From Methanorbis rubei (GTDB lineage: Archaea; Halobacteriota; Methanomicrobia; Methanomicrobiales; Methanocorpusculaceae): a stretch of 64,000 nucleotides of DNA. The notes under the pieces are model-generated. The model saw only the letters and a list, made by a program, of their open reading frames with translations. It was not told the origin of the DNA and did no database searches. Position numbers and translations under genes: made by a program. Location: NCBI RefSeq assembly GCF_032714495.1, contig NZ_JAWDKB010000007.1, forward strand, positions 79,134-143,133, in the 5' to 3' direction. Below, piece after piece: positions 43,428 to 52,187 of this stretch; position 1 is the first letter of the stretch; each line of letters starts with the position of its first letter.

Positions 43428-43810
43428 AGCTCATGGTTACCTTTGATCGCGAAGGAGTGCTTGAAGCAAACATCGCGAACGCGATTCTGAAGTCCGGAGT
43501 TCCGGTAAATGTCGAACGTGCCCAGATTGACGGTGACGACGGCTGGACTCTGCTCGACGTTGCAGACGATAAGGCAGAGAAATTCATCGCCGCCCTGCGT
43601 CATCCGGGCGTGACGGTCAGGATTCAGAAGGATGCTGTCTCCCACAACATAACCGAATGTGTTGACTGCGGTCTGTGCATCAGCATCTGCCAGAAGCAGG
43701 TGTTCTCCTTCAATGACTCCTGGCAGCTTCAGGTCAACTCGGAACGCTGTGTACTCTGCGGCCGCTGCGTGATGTACTGCCCGCAGCGTGCGCTGACCCT
43801 TCAGCAATGA
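43424..43810 (+). CDS. NIL domain-ferredoxin (homocysteine biosynthesis)
   Basis: A 128-residue protein with an N-terminal NIL domain (residues 1-75) and two [4Fe-4S] motifs, CVDCGLCISIC and CVLCGRCVMYC. It is the MA1822 homologue that supplies electrons or sulfur handling to the DUF39 enzyme. ATG 43424 overlaps the upstream stop as ATGA with GGAGAGAGGTGG upstream, so it is preferred to GTG 43415. It also overlaps UPF0280 by 4 nt. Confidence 0.93.
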   Translation: MKLMVTFDREGVLEANIANAILKSGVPVNVERAQIDGDDGWTLLDVADDKAEKFIAALRHPGVTVRIQKDAVSHNITECVDCGLCISICQKQVFSFNDSWQLQVNSERCVLCGRCVMYCPQRALTLQQ

Positions 43811-44514
43811 TTCGCGAACACTTCGAGTACCGCCAGACCATCACCACCATTCTCGCTGATGACCAGCTTCACATCGAAGCTGCCAAAGCGGGAATGATCG
43901 CCGCACGGACTGACCTTGAGTCATATCTCTGTGCGGACCCGTTTTTTGGAACCTCCTACTCACCAGTTCCCGCAGCAGCAGGAGCACCGCTTATTGTAGA
44001 AAGAATGGCGGACGCATGCCGTGAGGCAGATGTCGGCCCGATGGCCGCGGTTGCCGCAGCGGTTGCATGGGCAGGAGTTGAATCAATGGTTGAGGCTGGA
44101 GCTCTGTTCGGTCTCATTGACAATGGCGGCGATATTGTTTTTGTCGCAGACCGTCCGGTTCGCGTCGGCATCTATGCAGGAGATGCTCCCATCTCAGGAA
44201 AATATGCGTTCGTTGTGCCGCAAGTAAGCGGTATTCGCGGTATCTGCACCTCATCAGCAACTGTCGGCCCTTCGGTCTCGTTTGGGATTGCCGATGCGGT
44301 GGTGGTGTTTTCAAACAATCCTGCAAAAGCAGATGCCTGGGCAACCTCGCTGTGCAATACGATACTGCCGACAGCAGAGGGGCTTGCAGTTCCGTCCGAG
44401 GCTGATATTGATGCGGTCTATGCGGTCATTGGCGACTGGACTGCTGCGTGGGGTGACCTGCCGGAGATTGTTCCGGCAGCGGTCAGGTATGATATGATCA
44501 CCAAAGGTGAGTGA
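43807..44514 (+). CDS. UPF0280 (ApbE-like) protein of sulfur metabolism
   Basis: A 235-residue ApbE-like member of UPF0280/COG2122. Blocks are GPMAAVAAAVAW near residue 77, LIDNGGDIVF near 100 and SGIRGICTSSATVGPSVSFG near 140. In Methanosarcina a homologue (MA1715) contributes to sulfide use for cysteine and homocysteine synthesis. Its ATGA overlap with the NIL-ferredoxin completes a tight operon and supports the same role here. Confidence 0.88.
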   Translation: MIREHFEYRQTITTILADDQLHIEAAKAGMIAARTDLESYLCADPFFGTSYSPVPAAAGAPLIVERMADACREADVGPMAAVAAAVAWAGVESMVEAGALFGLIDNGGDIVFVADRPVRVGIYAGDAPISGKYAFVVPQVSGIRGICTSSATVGPSVSFGIADAVVVFSNNPAKADAWATSLCNTILPTAEGLAVPSEADIDAVYAVIGDWTAAWGDLPEIVPAAVRYDMITKGE

Positions 44515-44515
44515 A

Positions 44516-44926
44516 TTATGCCGAGCAGTTTTTGCGTGCGTACGCTGCCGCGCGATCGTAGGACTCGTCGCCCGCAAATGCTGCGACAAACTTTTCCCCG
44601 TTCCAGACTCCGATAAAAAACAGATTTTTGGTTTTGTCAAATCCCATCACCAGCTCCGCGAGCTCAACTGTTCCCACCCGCACACCGCGCAGCAGCTGTG
44701 ATGACGGCTCAAGCAGCAGAAGATCATACACTTCCTCATCAGGAACCTCATTGAATGCGTACATGTAGACCTGAGCCGCATTTGTGAGGTCCGAGGTACA
44801 GAGCCGAATCGCAATCTCAGGGTCCAGCTCATGCATAAGCCGCGCAAGCTCTACATCATCATCGCCGCTCCGATCGTAGAGATCGTCAGCCAGTGCATTC
44901 AGTTCCGCATCAGTCACCGCAGTCAT
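44516..44926 (-). CDS. Uncharacterised 136-aa acidic protein
   Basis: A 136-residue acidic protein (MTAVTDAELNALADDLYDRSGDDDVELARLMHEL...) convergent with the UPF0280 gene, ending 1 bp away. Segments LLLLEPSSQLLRGVRVGTVELAELVMGFD and FFIGVWNGEKFVAAF suggest a compact alpha/beta fold. There is no membrane segment and no cysteine motif. No family recognised. Confidence 0.6.
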   Translation of the reverse strand: MTAVTDAELNALADDLYDRSGDDDVELARLMHELDPEIAIRLCTSDLTNAAQVYMYAFNEVPDEEVYDLLLLEPSSQLLRGVRVGTVELAELVMGFDKTKNLFFIGVWNGEKFVAAFAGDESYDRAAAYARKNCSA

Positions 44927-45023
44927 ATTGTCAGGATATTAGTCTTCTTTCATAATTCAATAGATCTATTCAGGGCTTTGTTCCAAAAGTTCAGACATGA
45001 TCATTTTTTGTATGTGGCTTCGT

Positions 45024-45246
45024 TTGGAGTAACCACGGAATGCACCGAGCACACGGAGTTTCACAGAAAAATGCACGGAGAACGCCTGCGGCGCCGGAAT
45101 GCACAGAAAGATTTCCGAGACAATTAATTCCCTTTTACTCCCTCAAAATATGAAAAATATATTCCGTGCATTCCGGTGCCACAGTCGTTCTCCGTGCATT
45201 TCAGTGAAGCTCCGTAAAATTTCCGTGCATTCCGTGGTTACTCCAA
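45024..45246. mobile_element. MITE-like element with perfect 22-bp terminal inverted repeats
   Basis: TTGGAGTAACCACGGAATGCAC at 45024-45045 is the exact complement of 45225-45246. Inside are further inverted blocks (ATGCACGGAGAACG / CGTTCTCCGTGCAT, and GGAATGCAC repeated), so the whole 223 bp can fold into a long stem. It carries no open frame of note. Remnants of its right end appear at about 2695 and 19110. The palindromic non-coding layout fits a miniature inverted-repeat element. No transposase is present in the window. Confidence 0.7.
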
Positions 45247-45342
45247 GCAAAACTACACCGAGTAACTTCTATCAGAAATAAAAAAACACAACGCCATCAA
45301 TCATGCAGATTTAATCTCTTCCTACATCCAAACTGTTACCAG

Positions 45343-45612
45343 ATGAAGGATGAGGAGATTGACTGGGCACTCTATCACCTGCTGCCGGAAAGCAGGCCGG
45401 TGACGATCTCTGCTCTCGTTGAACAGTGCGGACTGTCGCGCGATGTGGTGGAGGCTTCCCTTGAACGGATGGAAAACAACTGCCTCATTGCGGTGATGGG
45501 CGAGTCTGTCAATCTCTTAAGTCTCACGGACATGCTGATGATGAATCAGATGATGCATGATTCCAGCATGCCGGTCTATATCGAAAACGGAGTTATCAAG
45601 GCGAAGAAATAA
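45343..45612 (+). CDS. Small winged-helix protein
   Basis: An 89-residue protein ([61 protein letters not shown]...) with a clear winged-helix N-terminal part. The C-terminal region is methionine-rich ([14 protein letters not shown]). It is the first gene of the operon with Trm56, ATP-grasp, TFE and HD proteins (stop and next start overlap as TAATG). It may regulate the operon or act in transcription with TFE. Confidence 0.8.
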   Translation: MKDEEIDWALYHLLPESRPVTISALVEQCGLSRDVVEASLERMENNCLIAVMGESVNLLSLTDMLMMNQMMHDSSMPVYIENGVIKAKK

Positions 45613-46166
45613 TGCTCAAACCAGAATCCTATATCTTACGAATCGGCCACCGGCCCGAACGCGACCAGCGGGTAACCACTCATGTGGGACTGTGTTCCCG
45701 CGCTCTTGGGGCAAGCGGCATGTACCTTGCCGCAGACGACAAAAAAGTTGCCGACAGCATTGCTGATGTCGCGCACCGGTTTGGTGGAACCTATTTCTGC
45801 GAAAACAATGTCAAATGGAAAAGCTGCATCAACAACTTCAAGAAAAACGGCGGAAAAGTTGTTCACCTTACCATGTACGGCCTGCGGCTTCAGGATGTGA
45901 TCGCTGACATCCGCAAAGAGGAAAAAGTTTTGATCGTGGTCGGCGCAGAAAAAGTTCCGGGCGACATGTATGAGCTTGCGGACTACAATGTTGCGGTTGC
46001 CAACCAGCCGCACTCAGAGATCTCGGCACTTGCGCTTTGTCTGGATCATCTGTACGAGGGAAAGGAGCTTGACCTTGCATTCCCTGACGCTGAGCTTGAG
46101 GTTCTGCCGACAAAAATCGGCAAGACGACCATCAAACATGACGAACATTCTGGTGAAGACGCGTGA
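45612..46166 (+). CDS. trm56: tRNA (cytidine-56-2'-O)-methyltransferase aTrm56
   Basis: A 184-residue SPOUT-type enzyme that 2'-O-methylates C56 in the T loop of archaeal tRNAs. The archaeal signature [32 protein letters not shown] spans the N-terminus, and the knotted SAM site includes [28 protein letters not shown] near residues 108-135. It is specific to archaea. It is coupled at both ends, to the wHTH and ATP-grasp genes (GTGA overlap). Confidence 0.95.
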   Translation: MLKPESYILRIGHRPERDQRVTTHVGLCSRALGASGMYLAADDKKVADSIADVAHRFGGTYFCENNVKWKSCINNFKKNGGKVVHLTMYGLRLQDVIADIRKEEKVLIVVGAEKVPGDMYELADYNVAVANQPHSEISALALCLDHLYEGKELDLAFPDAELEVLPTKIGKTTIKHDEHSGEDA

Positions 46167-47239
46167 GTCCTTCGGTTCTGGTTGCCGGATACACTACCCG
46201 CCACGTCGCTGCTTCCGCAGCTCGCGCTGGATATGATGTGTATGCGGTCGATCACTTCTGTGATCAGGATCTTTTGTGGTGCACGAAAGATGCTTTTGCG
46301 TTTGATGAGCTGAACGAACTGCCGTTTGCAATTGAAGAGATGCTCGATCGCTACGAGATCGATATGGTGGTGACAACTTCAGGCGCAGAACTTCTGTCTG
46401 TTCCTAAACGCTTTGGCACAGAGCCAAGAGTCGCCGAGCGGTTCATGGACAAGGGAAAGACGCAGGAGTTTTTTGAGTCGATCGGTGTTCCGGTCCCAAG
46501 GAAACTCGAGCGGGGCGAGTATCCGGCAATGATGAAGACGTTGTCGGGTGCAGGAGGATGGCGCAACGCCATTGTTCGAAACGATTCAGAACGTGCGGCA
46601 TGGGAAGAGTTTGTAGAGCATGAACCATTCCTAATGCAGGAGGTTATCGAAGGTCAGCCTGCCAGTGTGTCCTGTCTTGGCACCGGAACTGCGGCGAAAG
46701 CGGTTGCAGCAAACGAACAAATTCTCCGCGGCGGCGAGTCCTGCGCCTATGCGTTTTCCGGTTCCGTTACTCCGTGCACGCATCCGCTTGCCGAACGAAT
46801 GAAAGAGATCGCTGAAATTATTGTTGCGGCAAGCGGCTGCGTGGGTTCGGTTGGCGTTGATTTTGTACTGACTGACTCCGAGGCATATGCGATTGAGATC
46901 AATCCAAGGTTTCAGGGAACGGTCGAGACGGTGGAAGCCGCGACCGGCCTTAATTTGTTTGCAATGCATGTTGATGCCTGTTACGGAGTTCTGCCGTCTG
47001 CGGTTCCCGCAGCACGGCAGTTTTGTGTGCGGCGAATCATCGCAGCCCCTGAAGATCTTGTGATCCGCACCGATATGCGCGGGCTTGCAAAGACCATCAC
47101 TGATATCCCTTGTCCGGGTCAGTCATTTGAGAAAGGGGAGGTGATGTTTTCGGTGATTGGCTGCGGTCCTACTCGGGTGGAAGCCTTTGCCACTCTGGAT
47201 AAACATATTACCGACGCCGTCCAACATTTAAAGACATGA
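46163..47239 (+). CDS. ATP-grasp carboligase-like protein (COG2232-like)
   Basis: A 358-residue ATP-grasp enzyme. The start is [36 protein letters not shown], with GTG overlapping the Trm56 stop. The ATP-grasp core is [17 protein letters not shown] near residue 127 and [17 protein letters not shown] near 155, and the metal-binding block is [26 protein letters not shown] near 228. It likely forms an amide or carboxyl bond with ATP. The group is common in methanogens and the substrate is unknown. It overlaps the TFE gene by 4 nt. Confidence 0.85.
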   Translation: MSPSVLVAGYTTRHVAASAARAGYDVYAVDHFCDQDLLWCTKDAFAFDELNELPFAIEEMLDRYEIDMVVTTSGAELLSVPKRFGTEPRVAERFMDKGKTQEFFESIGVPVPRKLERGEYPAMMKTLSGAGGWRNAIVRNDSERAAWEEFVEHEPFLMQEVIEGQPASVSCLGTGTAAKAVAANEQILRGGESCAYAFSGSVTPCTHPLAERMKEIAEIIVAASGCVGSVGVDFVLTDSEAYAIEINPRFQGTVETVEAATGLNLFAMHVDACYGVLPSAVPAARQFCVRRIIAAPEDLVIRTDMRGLAKTITDIPCPGQSFEKGEVMFSVIGCGPTRVEAFATLDKHITDAVQHLKT

Positions 47240-47757
47240 CGGCGATCACCGAGGAAGAACTTCAGAATCCGGCAATATATCAGTATCTTCACAAACTTGT
47301 GGGTGATGAGGGTATTGAACTTCTCCGCCGCTGCCCGAACGAGGAGTTAAGCGATGAGGATATCGCGGCCAAGACGGAGATTAATCTGAACTCTGTCCGC
47401 CATACGCTGTATAATCTCTACGAGCATCGGCTTGCCGAGTACCGCCGCATTAAGAACAGTGAAACCGGATGGCTGACGTATCTGTGGGTGATGCGGATGG
47501 ATAATCTGAACACGGTTCTGAAGTCCGAGATGGAGACGGCGATGGGAAAGCTTTCCTCCCGCCTGCGGTATGATGAGGCAAATGATTTCTATCAGTGCAA
47601 AAACTGCGGAATCATGACGACCTTCAATAATGCTGTAACTACGAACTTTGCCTGTCCGAACTGTGGAGAGATGCTGGTTCACTTTGATGACGAGTTGTTG
47701 ATTACCGCACTGAGACGCCGCGTCGAAAAGATGCAAGAGGCTCTCGAAGATGCGTGA
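47236..47757 (+). CDS. tfe: Transcription factor E (TFE alpha)
   Basis: A 173-residue archaeal homologue of TFIIE-alpha that stabilises open promoter complexes with RNA polymerase. An N-terminal winged helix (IEINLNSVRHTLYNLYEHRLAEYRR near residue 55) is followed by a C-terminal zinc ribbon (FYQCKNCGIMTTFNNAVTTNFACPNCGEML near 116-146). It sits inside the Trm56 operon, overlapping the ATP-grasp and HD genes. Confidence 0.95.
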   Translation: MTAITEEELQNPAIYQYLHKLVGDEGIELLRRCPNEELSDEDIAAKTEINLNSVRHTLYNLYEHRLAEYRRIKNSETGWLTYLWVMRMDNLNTVLKSEMETAMGKLSSRLRYDEANDFYQCKNCGIMTTFNNAVTTNFACPNCGEMLVHFDDELLITALRRRVEKMQEALEDA

Positions 47758-48232
47758 AAATTACGAACAACTTCTTTTTTCTGCCGGCTGCGATGCCGGT
47801 GTTGTCAGACACTGTGAAATAGTGGCAGATACGGCGATGCGTTTCTCGGGAGATTCGGTGGATGATTCTCTGGTATGCGCAGGGTCTATGCTGCATGATA
47901 TCGGCAGATCAAAGACGCATGATATTTCCCATGCGCAAAAAGGAGCTGAGATATGCCGAAGTCTTGGAGAGCCTGATGCACTGACAGAGATTGTTCTTCG
48001 CCATACAGGTGCCGGTCTCACTGCTGATGAGTGTACGATTCTCGGGCTTGAGCCAATTGACTGCATGCCGAAGACGCTTGAGGAAAAAATTGTGGCGCAT
48101 GCGGATAATCTGGTGAAGGGGTCAAAAGTGATTACGATTGAGGAGCGGATGATGCGGATTGCGGATCTGTCTACGAGGTCGAAGCGGCGGATATGGCGGC
48201 TCGCGATGGAGGTTGAGCTGCTTTCTGAGTAG
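47750..48232 (+). CDS. HD-domain hydrolase
   Basis: A 160-residue HDIG-type protein. RHCEIVADTA near residue 20 gives the first histidine, GSMLHDIGRSKTHDISHA near 45 gives HD, and IVLRHTGAG and VAHADNLVKG give the remaining ligands. The family (TIGR00295-like) is found in many archaea and probably acts as a phosphohydrolase on nucleotides. It overlaps TFE by 8 nt and is the last gene of the operon, 87 bp before tRNA-Arg. Confidence 0.9.
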   Translation: MRENYEQLLFSAGCDAGVVRHCEIVADTAMRFSGDSVDDSLVCAGSMLHDIGRSKTHDISHAQKGAEICRSLGEPDALTEIVLRHTGAGLTADECTILGLEPIDCMPKTLEEKIVAHADNLVKGSKVITIEERMMRIADLSTRSKRRIWRLAMEVELLSE

Positions 48233-48319
48233 ATTTCTGATGGAGAAATAATTTCTGGGCGATATCTTATCCTGCGAAAGGAATATACCCGACCCTGCTG
48301 AAGAAATATACACTTCTTT

Positions 48320-48394
48320 GGACATGTAGCCAAGCCAGGATATGGCATCAGCCTCCTAAGCTGAAGATCTAGGGTTCGAATCCCTACATGTCCG
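48320..48394 (+). tRNA. tRNA-Arg (CCT anticodon)
   Basis: Acceptor GGACATG pairs with CATGTCC. The anticodon stem TCAGC/GCTGA encloses CTCCTAA, giving anticodon CCT. T arm TAGGG-TTCGAAT-CCCTA. Discriminator G; no CCA encoded and no intron seen. It reads AGG codons. It lies 21 bp before the start of the tRNA methyltransferase gene trm1 on the same strand. Confidence 0.95.
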
Positions 48395-48415
48395 TGTTTT
48401 TTGGAGTTTGCAAGT

Positions 48416-49555
48416 ATGGAATACCGAATGGTTACGGAAGGCTCAACAACGTTTGCTGCGCCGGTTCAGGACGAAAACACCCAGTTCCCTCCGGGAACGG
48501 CTCCGGTGTTTTACAATACGAAGATGGAGTTCAACCGCGATATGACGGTGCTTCTTCTTTCGCATCTGAAGCCTGCCGAGTACCTTGATTCAATGGCCGC
48601 GACCGGCGTCCGCGGTCTTCGCGTTGCTCACGAGACCGGGACTCCGGTCATCATCAATGATCGCGACTCAGCAGCGGTTGCGATGATTGAAGAGAATGCA
48701 AAACTTGTTGGCGGAGATATTTCGGTGACCTGCGATGATGCGAACCGAATGATGTGCGGGAAATATTTTGATGCGATCGATCTCGATCCATTCGGAACTC
48801 CGGCTCCCTTTTTTGACGCGGCTTCACGCGCTGCCCGGCATTATCTGTTTGTGACAGCGACCGACACGGCACCTCTTTGCGGAGCGCATCTGAAGGCAGG
48901 GATTCGGCGATACTTTGCGACACCGAAGAATACCGAGTATCATGCGGAGGTCGGGCTTCGGATGATGATGGGAGCGATGGCTAAGGAGCTGGTCAAGTAC
49001 GATCGCGGTATGGAGCCGATCTTAAGTTTTGCAAGGAACCATTACTTCCGTTCCCATGTCCGCATCCTCAATCGGGTTACCGGAGCTGATGCGACGATGG
49101 GCCAGATTGGGTTTGTGATGCAGTGTCCGAAGTGTCTCTACCGTGCCGAGCAGAAGGGTTCGCTGCTGCCAAAATTCCATGTCTGTCCGTACTGCGGTGC
49201 AGAGACCGAGCCGATAGGTCCGCTGTGGATGGGGTCTTTGCAGGATAAAGAGATTGTTGCATCCATGATTGAGACGCTGCCAACGATGCAGTTTGGCACG
49301 GCAAAGCAGATGGACAAAGTTCTCCGTCTGCTTCTTGCAGAGCCTGACGTTTGCACTTTCTATGATTATCATGTGATCTCGCGAAACATCCGCGTCTCAC
49401 CGCCGCCCATGGATGAGATGATTGCCGGACTGAACGAACTCGGCTACTATACGGTGAGGACGCATTTTTCGGTTACCGGAATCAAGACCTCAGCCCCTCT
49501 ACCAGTGATCGAAGAGTGGATTGCGGCATGGAATGAGAAGCTCGGGCTTCCGTAA
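48416..49555 (+). CDS. trm1: tRNA (guanine-26-N2)-dimethyltransferase
   Basis: A 379-residue Trm1 that makes N2,N2-dimethylguanosine at position 26. Start MEYRMVTEGSTTF at 48416 has GGAG nine bases upstream. Motifs: FYNTKMEFNRDMTV near residue 38, SAM motif YLDSMAATGVRGLRVAHE near 57, the catalytic DLDPFGTP near 121, and a C-terminal zinc motif CPKCLYR...CPYCGAE near 239-261. It may be transcribed with tRNA-Arg just upstream. Confidence 0.96.
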   Translation: MEYRMVTEGSTTFAAPVQDENTQFPPGTAPVFYNTKMEFNRDMTVLLLSHLKPAEYLDSMAATGVRGLRVAHETGTPVIINDRDSAAVAMIEENAKLVGGDISVTCDDANRMMCGKYFDAIDLDPFGTPAPFFDAASRAARHYLFVTATDTAPLCGAHLKAGIRRYFATPKNTEYHAEVGLRMMMGAMAKELVKYDRGMEPILSFARNHYFRSHVRILNRVTGADATMGQIGFVMQCPKCLYRAEQKGSLLPKFHVCPYCGAETEPIGPLWMGSLQDKEIVASMIETLPTMQFGTAKQMDKVLRLLLAEPDVCTFYDYHVISRNIRVSPPPMDEMIAGLNELGYYTVRTHFSVTGIKTSAPLPVIEEWIAAWNEKLGLP

Positions 49556-49691
49556 CTTTTTTTGATCTCATGGATTGAGTATTCGCCTTTTCATAATTTT
49601 TTGTGATACCGCAATAAGATTTAGTCGGTTTTTTGGTTCATGTAGTTTTCGCAGGCAAAAATACGAGAAAAAAAGTAATGAACAGCTGAAA

Positions 49692-50363
49692 TTACTTTCT
49701 GCCGCCCACAATCACAACCGTCTTCTCCGTCATCCGAGCAAAAATACCATTGCCCAAAACGCCCGGAATCGCATTGATTGCAGTCTCAAGACCTGCCGGA
49801 TCGGCAACCGCGCCGAATGCACAGTCGATCACATAGTTTCCGTTGTCTGAGATAACCGGTCCGTCCTTTTTCACCCCGTTTCGCATAACCGGCTCGCCGC
49901 CCAGCTCCTGAAGCCTCCGGACCACACTGCCGTAAGCAAACGGCAGAACCTCAATCGGCACTGCCGCATCAAGACCCGCGACCTCTTTTCCGGCATCAAT
50001 CACTACAACAAACTGGTTCGCTGCATCTGCCACAACCTTTTCCCGCAGATGTGCCGCGCCGCGCCCCTTAATCATCCGCTTCTTCGGATCAACCTGATCC
50101 GCACCATCAATCGCCAGATCAAGCTTTGGGTGTAGAGTCAGCGTCGTTAACGGAATCCCGTACTCCTCAGCACGCATCGCGGTCTGGTTCGACGTCGGCA
50201 CACCAAAAATATGCAGATTTTCTGATCTAATCCGCTCACCAAGCCGCTCCATTGCAAAAAACACCGTGGAACCGGTACCAAGACCGACAACCATACCATC
50301 CTTTACCATATCTGCCGCACGAATGCCGGCATCCCTCTTTGCCTCAACTACAGGATCACTCAT
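49692..50363 (-). CDS. rpiA: Ribose-5-phosphate isomerase A
   Basis: A 223-residue RpiA that interconverts ribose 5-phosphate and ribulose 5-phosphate. GLGTGSTVFFAMERLGE near residue 27 binds phosphate, and DLAIDGADQVDP near 83 with GRGAAHLREKVVA near 99 hold the catalytic acid and lysine. IDCAFGAVADP near 177 is also conserved. It is monocistronic and diverges from the MFS gene across about 100 bp. Confidence 0.97.
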   Translation of the reverse strand: MSDPVVEAKRDAGIRAADMVKDGMVVGLGTGSTVFFAMERLGERIRSENLHIFGVPTSNQTAMRAEEYGIPLTTLTLHPKLDLAIDGADQVDPKKRMIKGRGAAHLREKVVADAANQFVVVIDAGKEVAGLDAAVPIEVLPFAYGSVVRRLQELGGEPVMRNGVKKDGPVISDNGNYVIDCAFGAVADPAGLETAINAIPGVLGNGIFARMTEKTVVIVGGRK

Positions 50364-50466
50364 ACCAATCTCGTATGTCAGCCGTGCATATTAAGCACGT
50401 GGTGGGTCCTGATGGCATGGCTACGTCCAACAGTATTTATCTGAACCCCTCGTAACACTCTACATA

Positions 50467-51921
50467 ATGCAGAATGAACATCCATCCGGTTTCGCCTTAA
50501 CACTAATACTCATATCAGCGTCGCTTGCGACCTTCATGTCAGCACTCGACGGTACCATCGTCAACATCGCTCTCCCGACTATCTCCGCATCATTTGACCT
50601 TACCTCTTCCTCAGTTGCATGGGTCTCCACCATCTACCTGCTGGTCATGGCAGGCTTCCTCCTCATCATCGGAAAAATATCCGACGTCATAGGATTCAAA
50701 AAAATATTCCTCGCAGGATTCATCCTCTTCACCATAGGATCGTTCACCTGCGGATTTTTGCCGGACTTCACCGGTCAGTTCTCCACCCTACTCGGCTCTC
50801 GTGCCCTTCAGGCTGTTGGCGGCGCAATGATGACCGTCATTGCACCTGCCATGCTTTCCTATTACCTGCCCGGTGACCGGAAAGCAAAAGGCATGTCGCT
50901 CGTCGTTTTGTTCGCCGGCGTCGGCATGGCTCTCGGCCCAACCCTTGGCGGCTACCTCACCGAATATCTCTCCTGGCACTGGATTTTCTTCATCAACGTG
51001 CCGATCGGAATTTTTGCCGTGATTCTTGGCTACTTCGCAATTCCAGGCTCTGCAGGCAACAAATCCTCTCTCAAAGGCTTTGACACCCTTGGCGCAGTCC
51101 TCGTCTTCGTCGGACTTGCCTCGCTTCTCTTCGCCTTCTCCGAAGGTTTCAGCCTCGGATGGACCTCTCCTACGATCCTCATCTCCATAGCCCTCGCCAT
51201 CATCGGCATCGGCGGATTCCTCTGGCGCGAACTGCATTACGCCAATCCCCTTCTTGACCTCAGCCTGTTCAAGAGCAGATCCTTTGTTACGCTCAACGTC
51301 ATCATCGTTCTCCTGTTCTTCACCTTCGCAGGCGCAAACTACCTCCTTCCCTTCTATCTTCAGCATGTCCACGGCTACAGCACCTCGTTCTCCGGTCTCA
51401 TCATCACCGCAATGTCGGTTGGCATGATGCTTTCTGGAATCGTTGCCGGACTCATCTATGCAAAACTTGTCGGAAAGATCCGCTACCTTGTCATGGCAGG
51501 TGTCGCCCTGCTTGGCATCGGATTCCTTCTCCTCACCAACCTCTCCGCAACAACCGAGCTCAGCTTGATTGTTGTAGCCCTTGCCCTGATCGGTCTTGGT
51601 CTCGGATTCACCACAACGCCCCTTACCACTCTCATTATGAGCGCAGCTCCCCAGTCCAAACAGGGCATGGTCTCCAGCCTCACCGGTCTTGAGCGGTTTG
51701 CACCAATGACGATCGGTGTCGCCGTCTATAACATCATCTTTGTCTTCGGCATCATAACAGCAGTCGTGAACTCAGGCATCACCGAAAAGCCGCCTGCATC
51801 AATCGCCGCTGACATCCTCAGCCATGGATTTGATCTCGCCTTCATCGTCTCGGTCGGACTTGCAATCCTCCTCTTCGTTCTCTGTATCTTCATCCGTGAA
51901 GAGCATGCAGTGGAAGAGTAA
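50467..51921 (+). CDS. MFS exporter (DHA2/14-TM type), copy 1
   Basis: A 484-residue drug:H+ antiporter-like protein with 14 predicted helices. FMSALDGTIVNIALPTIS in helix 1 is the DHA2 motif D1, GKISDVIGFKKIFLAG is motif A, and motif C lies near GVGMALGPTLGGYLT. It is paralogous to the next gene at 52188-53684, sharing the order and sequence of all these blocks. It probably exports a hydrophobic or toxic compound; no regulator gene is adjacent. Confidence 0.93.
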   Translation: MQNEHPSGFALTLILISASLATFMSALDGTIVNIALPTISASFDLTSSSVAWVSTIYLLVMAGFLLIIGKISDVIGFKKIFLAGFILFTIGSFTCGFLPDFTGQFSTLLGSRALQAVGGAMMTVIAPAMLSYYLPGDRKAKGMSLVVLFAGVGMALGPTLGGYLTEYLSWHWIFFINVPIGIFAVILGYFAIPGSAGNKSSLKGFDTLGAVLVFVGLASLLFAFSEGFSLGWTSPTILISIALAIIGIGGFLWRELHYANPLLDLSLFKSRSFVTLNVIIVLLFFTFAGANYLLPFYLQHVHGYSTSFSGLIITAMSVGMMLSGIVAGLIYAKLVGKIRYLVMAGVALLGIGFLLLTNLSATTELSLIVVALALIGLGLGFTTTPLTTLIMSAAPQSKQGMVSSLTGLERFAPMTIGVAVYNIIFVFGIITAVVNSGITEKPPASIAADILSHGFDLAFIVSVGLAILLFVLCIFIREEHAVEE

Positions 51922-51965
51922 CTCTCCTTTTTTTACAATAGGAGTTCTGCGGTGGCAAATATTTC

Positions 51966-52094
51966 GAAACGCGAATAAAAAATTTCTATGCATCTCCAAA
52001 TGGATAGATATGTCCAAAAAATAATTATGGCTATTCCTTAAAAATCGCCATTGGCGATTTTTTTTATTCGCGCTATTCGCGTTATTCGCGTTTC
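51966..52094. repeat. Palindromic element with GAAACGCGAATA ends
   Basis: The 129-bp segment between the two MFS genes begins GAAACGCGAATA and ends TATTCGCGTTTC, exact inverted ends shared with the element at 26938-27004 and the half-element at 57101. An internal hairpin AATCGCC-ATT-GGCGATT precedes a T-run at 52042-52065, a plausible terminator for the first MFS gene. The interior has no coding potential. Confidence 0.65.
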
Positions 52095-52187
52095 AGAAAT
52101 CACATCACGTAACTCTTAAATGGTTTACTTTTTTTGAAAAAGTACGTCCCCTATACTGTTATATCCGGCTACCGCGTATATTGTGCA

